64,000 nucleotides of DNA from Paraburkholderia sp. LEh10 (lineage in GTDB: Bacteria > Pseudomonadota > Gammaproteobacteria > Burkholderiales > Burkholderiaceae), in assembly GCF_017814945.1 (NCBI RefSeq), contig NZ_JAGIPX010000002.1:231642-295641 (forward strand), given 5' to 3'. Below are positions 24,293-31,701 of this stretch, one piece after another. Positions within the stretch are counted from its first letter, which is position 1. Every line of letters starts with the position of its first letter. Under the pieces are notes generated by a model. That model saw only the letters and a program-made list of their open reading frames with translations, was not told the DNA's origin and did not search any database. Position numbers and translations under genes: made by a program.

Positions 24293-26206
24293 TCAGGCGG
24301 CCGCCGGTTGCTGCGCCAGATGCAATCCTTCTCTGCTTGCGTTGTGCTCGTCGATCAACCGATAAACGGTCGCCCCCGGCACCGTTTCCGATTCGAGCAA
24401 CTGGTTCGCAATCGCGCGCAACACAGGTTCGTTATCGCTCAACAGCGTGTAGCACGCTTCATTCAGGTCCTTGAGCAGGATATTCGCGTGCCCGATCGCA
24501 TTCTTCATCTGCAGACCCGCATATTGCGCGGGAAGCGCGGCAAGGCTGAACAGATTGCCGTCCGCGTTGAAACCGAACTTCGACACCATGTCGAGACTGA
24601 TCCGCGATGCTTCCTGCAAGTCCTGCGCAGCACCGCTCGAAGCTTCCGAGAACATCAGCAGCTCGGCATTGCGCCCGCCCAGCAGCACCTGGATCTCATT
24701 GCGCATTTCGGTTTCGCGGTACAGGTGCTTGTCCTGTGTCTTCGTGATCAGCGCCACGCCGAGCGCGCCGCCGCGCGGCAGAATCGTCACCTCTTCGAGG
24801 ATGCCCGTGCCGAGCAGCGCCGCCACGAGTCCGTGCCCTGCCTCATGAACGGCGATGCGCGTGCGCTCCTCTTCCGTGAGCGCGCGCTCCGCGCCATTCA
24901 CGTCGCCGATGCGCGCAATCTTGATGGCTTCGACGAAATGCCGCGACGCGACCTCGTCATCGCCCGCCTTGCGCGCGACGAGCCCAGCCTGATTGACGAC
25001 CATCGCCAGCGTCGCGGGCGAAAGGCCCGTAGTCAGCCGCGCGAGCTGATTGAAGTCGATGTCATCGGATTTCGACGTCAGATTCTCCGCATAGAAGCGG
25101 ATGATCTCCGCGCGATCTTCGAGATCGGGCAGACGAACCTGCACCGTACGATCGAAACGGCCGGGCCGGCGCAATGCTTCGTCGAGATTGTCCGGATGGT
25201 TCGTCGCCGCCACGATGATCACGCCCTCGTTCGATGCGAAGCCGTCCATTTCCGCGAGCAACTGGTTGATGATGCGGTTGCTCTCCGCCTCGACGGGGCC
25301 GCCGCCCGTGTCGGTGCGCTTCGCGAGACCGTCGGCTTCGTCGATGAAGATGACCGTCGGCGCATTCTTGCGCGCGAGTTCGAACAGGTGCTTGACCTTC
25401 TGGATACCCACGCCGTAGTACTTCGCGCTGAAGTAGCTGCCCGTGATCGAAATGAAGTTCGCGCCGCACTCGCCCGCGAGCGCTTGCGCAAGACGCGTCT
25501 TGCCGACGCCGGGACCGCCCGTCATGAGAATGCCGCAGGGCGCGCGCACGCCCAGGCCCGTGAACTGCTTCGGGTTGGTCAGATAGGCCTGGATATCGGC
25601 AAGCGCGGCCTTTGCCTCACCCGCGCCGATCACGTCGTCGAACGACAGCGCCGGGGTCTTTTCCAGGAGCCGCGCGCCGCCCGTCATTTCACGGCGCATG
25701 AACCACGCGAGTCCACCGATCAGCAGCAGCGGCAGCAGCAGACTGATGATGTCGCGTGTCTTGTCGAACGCGTCAGCCCAGCGCGCGGAGCCAGTATGAA
25801 CGTTCGCATCGGGCAGCCATACGAGCTGATACGGCGAGCGCGCGTCCGCTTTCATTTCGCCCAGCAGCAGCGCATTCGAGAATGCCGAGTTGTGATCGGT
25901 GACGTAGTACTTCGCGCCGTCGTCCGTCGATACGAGAATCGCATTCGGACTCACGCCGATTGCCGCGACGTTGTGCCCCCGGATGTCCCGCAACATCTCC
26001 GACGCGTCCCGTTCCTGATGCGTCCATGCCGAGGTGTCCTTGCGCATTTCGTTGGCGATGCCCGTGAGCGCCGGCATGCTTTTGACGTCCGCCTGTTGAC
26101 GGCGCAGATGCACAAACGTGAAAAGCACCGCGAATGCCGTCGCCGTCACGCCAAGAGTCACATATCGGCCGTATCGGGACCAGAACGTATTCTTTGCCGG
26201 TTTCAT
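24293..26206 (-). CDS. FtsH-like AAA zinc metalloprotease (divergent paralogue)
   Basis: 637 residues from ATG 26206 (AGGA eight bases upstream; an in-frame ATG at 26230 is also possible). Transmembrane helices at the start (YVTLGVTATAFAVLFTFVHL) and near 165 (IISLLLPLLLIGGLAWFM) enclose a periplasmic part. AAA domain: Walker A GGPGVGKT, Walker B VIFIDEADG, sensor ATNHPDNLDEALRRPGRFDR. Peptidase domain: HEAGH zinc motif and a third-ligand Asp in SGAAQDLQEAS. The pore loop reads TGSYFSAKYYGVGI instead of the common SDFVEMFVGVGA, so substrate handling may differ. The housekeeping ftsH is likely elsewhere; this is probably a specialised second copy. Confidence 0.88.
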   Translation of the reverse strand: MKPAKNTFWSRYGRYVTLGVTATAFAVLFTFVHLRRQQADVKSMPALTGIANEMRKDTSAWTHQERDASEMLRDIRGHNVAAIGVSPNAILVSTDDGAKYYVTDHNSAFSNALLLGEMKADARSPYQLVWLPDANVHTGSARWADAFDKTRDIISLLLPLLLIGGLAWFMRREMTGGARLLEKTPALSFDDVIGAGEAKAALADIQAYLTNPKQFTGLGVRAPCGILMTGGPGVGKTRLAQALAGECGANFISITGSYFSAKYYGVGIQKVKHLFELARKNAPTVIFIDEADGLAKRTDTGGGPVEAESNRIINQLLAEMDGFASNEGVIIVAATNHPDNLDEALRRPGRFDRTVQVRLPDLEDRAEIIRFYAENLTSKSDDIDFNQLARLTTGLSPATLAMVVNQAGLVARKAGDDEVASRHFVEAIKIARIGDVNGAERALTEEERTRIAVHEAGHGLVAALLGTGILEEVTILPRGGALGVALITKTQDKHLYRETEMRNEIQVLLGGRNAELLMFSEASSGAAQDLQEASRISLDMVSKFGFNADGNLFSLAALPAQYAGLQMKNAIGHANILLKDLNEACYTLLSDNEPVLRAIANQLLESETVPGATVYRLIDEHNASREGLHLAQQPAAA

Positions 26207-26728
26207 CAGTTGATTCCTAAAACGGGCCACATCGCGGCCTTCACGCGTTGCGTGGACGATCGATAGGGAGCGCCGCGCGCATCACGCGCGCAACAGGGCT
26301 GGGCGGAATTGGGGCTGGGCTACGGGAAGCATAGCCGCGAGCGAGGAAGGGACCAGCTCTTTACTGCAATGACGGTCGGTAAAAAAGACACGCGTATGTG
26401 TCCCTCTTTCGACCGCGGTGCACATCTCGCATTATGCCCAGGCTTAGCCTTTTTTCCAAAACGCCAGAAAGGCGCTTATTTCAGGGCTGATACGCGCAAT
26501 CGCCCTGCTGATGCGGCGCGGCGCGGGCCGCATCAGCATGGACGCATTGGTGTGCGTTCGACAAAACACTTATCCGTCGCGCAATCATGTTCACGTAAGC
26601 CGTGTTGCACGGCCGAACGATTTTCGGTTTGCAGCGCGAAATGATGGAGATCAAAAGCCGCGGACCCCATGCACGCGCATGCGGTCCGCAAAACCTGCGT
26701 TGGCCGGGCTTGCCTGATTCGATGAATA
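26207..26728. other. Intergenic region with one hairpin
   Basis: No gene recognised. A perfect 10-bp inverted repeat CTGATGCGGC / GCCGCATCAG lies at 26508-26536. It may act as a transcription stop for the minus-strand DUF1328 gene, although it starts about 190 bp after that gene's stop. Confidence 0.35.
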
Positions 26729-26890
26729 TCAGCGTCGCACGAGGCCCATCACCAACGTCACGATGAAAATGATAAGGAACAGGAAGAACAGGATCTTTGC
26801 AATGCTGGCCGCGCCCGCTGCAATTCCGCCGAAGCCAAATACAGCAGCGATGATTGCAATGATGAAGAAAACCAAAGCGTAATAAAGCAT
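26729..26890 (-). CDS. DUF1328 small membrane protein
   Basis: 53 residues, beginning [20 protein letters not shown] and continuing through [12 protein letters not shown] to [18 protein letters not shown]. Two hydrophobic helices joined by a Gly/Ala hinge are diagnostic of the YtjA/DUF1328 family, small inner-membrane proteins often linked to stress. Start ATG 26890; the sequence just upstream is GGAGGCTAGATC, giving a good ribosome binding site. Single gene. Confidence 0.88.
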   Translation of the reverse strand: MLYYALVFFIIAIIAAVFGFGGIAAGAASIAKILFFLFLIIFIVTLVMGLVRR

Positions 26891-27741
26891 GATCTAGCCT
26901 CCATTGCTGAGTGATGGTCCCGAGCGGCTCGCGCGGCGACGTGTTACCACCGGAGCAAGCCTTGTACCTATCACTAGCGAAACGGAAGCTTTCATGTCTG
27001 ATGAATGCACCGATTGAGTAGACGTCCGCATCGTGGCAAATCCGGCCGCCGAGCACGGCGTGCGCCCAGCTTTCCCGCAGGCAGCGCATGCGTCGAGCAA
27101 CGCTTCATATAGGTTTCGAGCGGTGAATGCTGACGCTGATTCCTATAGCGCCTGGGTCAGCGGCGGGCGGGCGCGACGGCGTTCACACGAATGCGCTCGG
27201 GCGCACACACGAGCATCACACTATGCGGGGAAGAAAACACATCCCGGGTGCGTAGTACCGTTTCGTCAGTGATCCTTATGTCATCGCGGGTGATGAGCCC
27301 AATGCCATAGGGAGTCAGGCGCTGCCCGGCGGCACGTGGGCGCCGCAAGCGTGCCGCGCCGCGGCGGTTCAGTGAACTGCGCGTCGCTGGCCTGCATGAC
27401 CGGCTGACGGCACGCCGCCAAAACGCGCAAGGCAGCACGATGACCGTCACACAAACGACTCACAAGCCGGCATCACGTTTTCCCTCACCCGCACCTGACG
27501 CGCAATGTGTGCTACAGCGCATCGCGCGCCACCGAATGCTGGCAACTTCATCCCCATCATGTTGATCGTGCGGACGATGCTGCGCGCAAATTGCGCCTGC
27601 GATCGTCCCGGATGACACACCGCACGGATGCAGCATGTGTGTACGGCATGTTCCGGCGGGAGGCTGATGGCGTCACGTCAGCTCCGGACATCGGTACGCA
27701 ATCGTGTTTTGCCGTGAATGACCACCAGCGAGGTAACAACC
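26891..27741. other. 850-bp stretch without convincing genes
   Basis: A minus-strand frame (27157-27450) ends in APERIRVNAVAPARR, slightly reminiscent of the tail of a short-chain dehydrogenase, but there is no other support. I see no RNA gene and no strong promoter. Confidence 0.4.
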
Positions 27742-28446
27742 ATGAGAATCAGGACATTGCTCGGGTCTGCGGCGGTGACCGTGACCTTGGTCCCGGCCCT
27801 TCTGCCCGTGCACGCGTGGGCTGACGGGCCGCGGTCAGCCTATGACAACGGCGGCGTAAGCGAAGCATCGCTCGATCCGGGCGAGGAGCAGATGACGGCC
27901 GACGAGGAAAACAACGCGCGCATGAAGGACCTGACCGACGCCTATCACAACGGCTACAACGCCCGCGCCAAAGAAGATGCCGAGACCTACGCATCGCTGC
28001 GGGATCAGTTGAAGCGCGCGTCAAAGGCGTCCACGCAGCAGCCGCCTCCGTTGCCGGCGGAGATGCCGCGCGATGAAGGCGCCCAGGTCAGGCGTGTGGC
28101 GCAGCCGCGCGTTGCACAGCAACCGTTGCAGGCGCAACCCGCCTACGACGATGACGCCGCGTCCGTGCAATATGCGCCAGCGCCAGCGCCAGCGCCCGCG
28201 CCACGGCCGCGATACCGGCCCGCGCCGATCTACACGCAAGCGCCCGTCTACGACGAAGCGCCGCCGGAAGAAGTCGAAACCGTGGTGTTTCAGCCGTACC
28301 AGCCGCCGCCCGTACATTACGTCCCCGTCTATCAGCCCGTCTACGTGAACCCGCCCGTGATGCCGATGCAGTATGCGGCCACGGTGCCTGTATACCGGTC
28401 GGGCTACTACGGTTATGGCTGGCGCGGTTACGGAGCCTGGCGCTAA
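27742..28446 (+). CDS. Secreted Pro/Ala/Tyr-rich protein of unknown function
   Basis: 234 residues from ATG 27742 (GAGG nine bases upstream). Signal peptide in residues 1-28 (LLGSAAVTVTLVPALLPVHA). Residues of about 50-110 are charged and helical (DEENNARMKDLTDAYHNGYN). From about 135 it becomes low complexity: Ala-Pro repeats (APAPAPAPAPRPRYRPAP), Tyr-Pro-rich (VHYVPVYQPVYVNPPVMP) and a Gly-Tyr-rich end (YGYGWRGYGAWR). This pattern suggests a periplasmic or surface structural protein. No family recognised. Confidence 0.7.
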   Translation: MRIRTLLGSAAVTVTLVPALLPVHAWADGPRSAYDNGGVSEASLDPGEEQMTADEENNARMKDLTDAYHNGYNARAKEDAETYASLRDQLKRASKASTQQPPPLPAEMPRDEGAQVRRVAQPRVAQQPLQAQPAYDDDAASVQYAPAPAPAPAPRPRYRPAPIYTQAPVYDEAPPEEVETVVFQPYQPPPVHYVPVYQPVYVNPPVMPMQYAATVPVYRSGYYGYGWRGYGAWR

Positions 28447-28480
28447 ATCCGCAGTGGCTTCGCAGACAGCGGCCCCGTTT

Positions 28481-28514
28481 GCAGGCAGCGCCTTCTCGTG
28501 AAGGCGCTGCCTGC
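28481..28514. terminator. Perfect 15-bp hairpin
   Basis: GCAGGCAGCGCCTTC / GAAGGCGCTGCCTGC with a 4-base loop, 34 bp after the stop of the Pro-rich gene and before the convergent regulator gene. It lacks a T-run but its position suits termination for both sides. Confidence 0.7.
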
Positions 28515-28651
28515 ACGCGCGTGCACTTGCGCTCGCGCGACGAAGCCCGATCACATCGTCACCACCCGAACTGACAATGCCGAAAAGGCACGGCGACCTG
28601 CAGGAAGACTAGTGACGAGCGGCCTCGAAGTCCTGGTGACGGCCTTGAACA

Positions 28652-31453
28652 TCATGAAGCGCGCGCCTGGACAGGAACCACACGAAGCGGCGCGCGCGCC
28701 GTGCCTGTTGCGGCGCTCGATCCCGCGCGCGCGATGCGCTGGCGGCTCGCCCAGTCGCGCGCGGTGGCGAGCCAGCGTTGCGCTTCGTCGTGACGGCCGA
28801 GCTTGTGCAACACGTCGCCCTTGATGCCGCACAGTTGCGCGTAGTACCAGCGCTCGCCGTTGTCATCGGCGTGCCTGAGCGCGTCGTCGATGGCTTCGAG
28901 CGCTTCGCGGTGGCGCGCATCGTTCGCCAATGCGCTCGCCAGTTGACCCAATAGCGGCGATAGCTGCGCAAGATAGCCCGTCGCGCGCAACGCGGCAATC
29001 GATGCCGCCAGCCGTTCGATCGCAGCGGCGCCGGGCGCCGTCAGCGTCGCGAGCCAGGCGTCGTAGCATGCGCAGCACGCGCTCCAGATCGTCAGGCCAA
29101 AGCGCGTGGACAACTCGTGCAGCACGTCGATGCCATGCCGCGCGGCCGCCTGCTCGCCGTTGAAGAGCGCAATGGGAACGAGCGCTTCGACGAGCACATA
29201 GCACGTGACGATCTCATGGTCGTACTGCACGGCGGAATCGAAGCAGCGCGACGCGAGGTCATACGCGCCGCCGCGCTCGCCTTGCACCCACAGCACGCGC
29301 GCCAGCGTCGCGCGCGCGACGACGCCGTGATCGACGCGAAAGCCCGTCGTATGCCAGCGGTTCAACGGCTTTTCTTCGTATTCCTCGATCATCCGTTCGA
29401 GCAGTTCTCTCGCGCGCGCCTGGTCGCCTGCATAGTGTTGCGCAATGCCTTCGACGCGTCCCGCGAGCACGACATGAGTCGCGTTGCCCGTGCTGCGCGC
29501 GAGGTCGCCGAAGCGGCGCGCGAGCATCAGCGCATCGCGCGCGCGGCCCGCGTATTGATGCCAGTTCCACACGCCCCAGCGCGCCCGCGATGCATAGCTG
29601 CCGCAACCGGCCCGCACCGATTCGTTCAATACAAGGGTCCATGCCTCGCGTGTTTCGGCGAGCGGCCCTTCCGTGTAGACAAGCGCGGCGGCCAGCGCCG
29701 ACACGAGCCGCAAGCGCGTCTCGACATCGACCTGCGCTGCGACGCGCCTGCCTTGCTGATCCTCGCTCTGCGCAATCAGCTTCAACGCGGCGCGCGCACG
29801 CGCGCAACATTCCTCGACGAGCGAAAGATCGAAGAGATACGGCACGGTCAGCGCAGCCAGCGCGATGCCCAGAACGGCGTCGCCGCCACCGCCGAGTGTC
29901 CAGTCGAGCGCCGTGCGAAGGTTCCCGAGTTCGCGCGTGAAGTTGCCGAGCCATTCGACGACCGGGCGCTCCGCCCATTGCTTCTGCGCCGTTTCGAACA
30001 GCTCGAGAAACAGCGCCGCGTGAGCGCTTGCCGCAGCCGCGCGTTCGCCGTTGTCGTCGAGTTGCTGCTGCGCGTAGGCGCGCGTCGTTTCCAGCAAGCG
30101 GTATCGATACGACGAGCCTTCGAGGTCGGTCGTGAGCAGCGAGCGCGCGACGAGGCCGCTCACGGCATCGAGCGCTTCCATGCGTGTCAGCCCGGCGCGC
30201 CCGGCCATCGCGCACGCAAGTTCGAGCGTGAAGCCGTTGACGAACATGCCCAGCCAGCGCAACAGCTTCTGCTCATCCGCGCTCAGCAGGCGGTAGCTCC
30301 AGTCGAGTGTCGCCTTCAGCGTCTGATGGCGCGGCAAAGCGGTGCGGCGCCCGCCCGTGAGGATGCGCAAGCGGTCATCGAGGTGCGTCGCAAGCAAACC
30401 GATGCCGAGCACGGCCGCGCGCGACGCCGCCAGTTCGAGCGCGAGCGGAATGCCGTCGAGCCTGCGGCACACTTCGCTCATCAAACGAAGGCTGGCTTCG
30501 TCGAGCGAAAACTGCGCGCCGTCCGCCTGCGCGCGCGCGAGAAAGAAGCGCACGGCGGGCGTGTTCAGGACGTCGGCGCAAGGGTCGTCCGGGGTCGGCA
30601 CCGCGAGCGGCGGCACCTGGTACACGATCTCGTCGCGCACGCGCAGCGCTTCGCGGCTCGTCGCCAGCACGCGCATGCGGCTGCCCGCACCCGTCAGCGC
30701 CTCCGAGATCGCCGCGACGATCTCCAGCACCTGCTCGCAACTGTCGAGCACCACCAGCGCCTCGCGGTCGCGCCATTCGCCCGCGATCTGCGCGAGCGCC
30801 GCGCGGCTCGCCGAAAGCCGGCTGCCCGTCGCGAACGCAAGCGCGTCGAGCGCCGACGGCGCGTCATGGACAGCAGCGAGCGAAACGAACACGACGCCGT
30901 CCACGAACTCATGCTGGGTCGCATGCGCGATCTCGACGGCAAGGCGCGTCTTGCCGATGCCGCCCGTGCCCACGAGCGTGACTGTCTGATGCGCGCGCAG
31001 CGCGGCCGCGATGCCCGAGAGCGCGTCTTGCCTGCCGACCAGTTCGGGAACGCGTGCGGGCAACGGCTGGCGCGCGGGCCTCCCGGCTTCGGCGGCCGGG
31101 TTGCCGTCCTCGTCGGCCGCGCCGGGTTGTTCCGGGGCGCAACGCGCCGGCGGCCCATCGTCGTTCATGATCAGGCGATAGCCGCGGCCAGGCACCGTGC
31201 AGATGCGGTCGCGCTCGTCGCCGAACGCACGGCGCAGCGCGGAAATATGGACCTGCAGATTGTTCTTTTCGACGACCGTCGTCGGCCAGACGCCGCGCAT
31301 GATGTCGTCTCGCGACACGAGCCCGCCATCCGCCGCGATCAGCAGCGCGAGAATGTCGAATGCGCGGCTGCCGATCGCGACCTTCCGACCATCGAGACGC
31401 ACTTCGCGATGATCGAGCGAAATCTCGAGTTGACCGATCTTGATCGTCATCAT
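28652..31453 (-). CDS. Winged-helix / ATPase / TPR-like transcriptional regulator (copy 1)
   Basis: About 933 residues. Residues 1-100 are an OmpR/CadC-type winged helix (GQLEISLDHREVRLDGRKVA, GLVSRDDIMRGVWP, NNLQVHISALRRAFGDERDR, TVPGRGYRLI). Next is a STAND-like ATPase (Walker A LVGTGGIGKTRLA, Walker B ALVVLDSCEQVL, then RVLATSREAL), and the C-terminal half is helical repeats of TPR type. Such proteins sense a ligand, hydrolyse ATP and bind DNA; the target is unknown. Start uncertain: ATGATG at 31453/31450 fits the domain start, but no good ribosome binding site is seen. A paralogue with the same plan lies just upstream on the same strand (31702-34620). Confidence 0.85.
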   Translation of the reverse strand: MMTIKIGQLEISLDHREVRLDGRKVAIGSRAFDILALLIAADGGLVSRDDIMRGVWPTTVVEKNNLQVHISALRRAFGDERDRICTVPGRGYRLIMNDDGPPARCAPEQPGAADEDGNPAAEAGRPARQPLPARVPELVGRQDALSGIAAALRAHQTVTLVGTGGIGKTRLAVEIAHATQHEFVDGVVFVSLAAVHDAPSALDALAFATGSRLSASRAALAQIAGEWRDREALVVLDSCEQVLEIVAAISEALTGAGSRMRVLATSREALRVRDEIVYQVPPLAVPTPDDPCADVLNTPAVRFFLARAQADGAQFSLDEASLRLMSEVCRRLDGIPLALELAASRAAVLGIGLLATHLDDRLRILTGGRRTALPRHQTLKATLDWSYRLLSADEQKLLRWLGMFVNGFTLELACAMAGRAGLTRMEALDAVSGLVARSLLTTDLEGSSYRYRLLETTRAYAQQQLDDNGERAAAASAHAALFLELFETAQKQWAERPVVEWLGNFTRELGNLRTALDWTLGGGGDAVLGIALAALTVPYLFDLSLVEECCARARAALKLIAQSEDQQGRRVAAQVDVETRLRLVSALAAALVYTEGPLAETREAWTLVLNESVRAGCGSYASRARWGVWNWHQYAGRARDALMLARRFGDLARSTGNATHVVLAGRVEGIAQHYAGDQARARELLERMIEEYEEKPLNRWHTTGFRVDHGVVARATLARVLWVQGERGGAYDLASRCFDSAVQYDHEIVTCYVLVEALVPIALFNGEQAAARHGIDVLHELSTRFGLTIWSACCACYDAWLATLTAPGAAAIERLAASIAALRATGYLAQLSPLLGQLASALANDARHREALEAIDDALRHADDNGERWYYAQLCGIKGDVLHKLGRHDEAQRWLATARDWASRQRIARAGSSAATGTARAPLRVVPVQARAS

Positions 31454-31701
31454 CTGAAGAGGTGATGTTGAATACCGTGAAAGGGATCGCAGACCGAACA
31501 AGGAGTGTACAACGGACAAAACCCTTCAACATGGCGATTGGCCGGCCCTGCCGATGCAATGCGTTGCTAGTGAGCCGAGGTTGGCGGGACGGTTTCGTTC
31601 GAACGGTGCACGAGCGCCGCACATTTGCATCGGCGGCGCCCGCATTCACGCCGGCAGCGTTTCAGCTGGCGTTTAAGGTGGCGTTTAAGGTGATGCGGGT
31701 G

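Noticed and set aside
24230..26266. 678-codon plus-strand open frame opposite the FtsH-like gene
   Set aside because: Antisense to a clear AAA protease; the sequence is Arg/His/Gln-rich without a recognisable fold.
27157..27450. Possible short-chain dehydrogenase tail on the minus strand
   Set aside because: Only one short phrase (RIRVNAVAP) resembles the family; no Rossmann part or catalytic residues, and likely chance.
29117..31465. 782-codon plus-strand frame (and a 795-codon one at 32398-34785)
   Set aside because: Both are antisense shadows of the two winged-helix/ATPase regulators, created by GC-rich codon bias.
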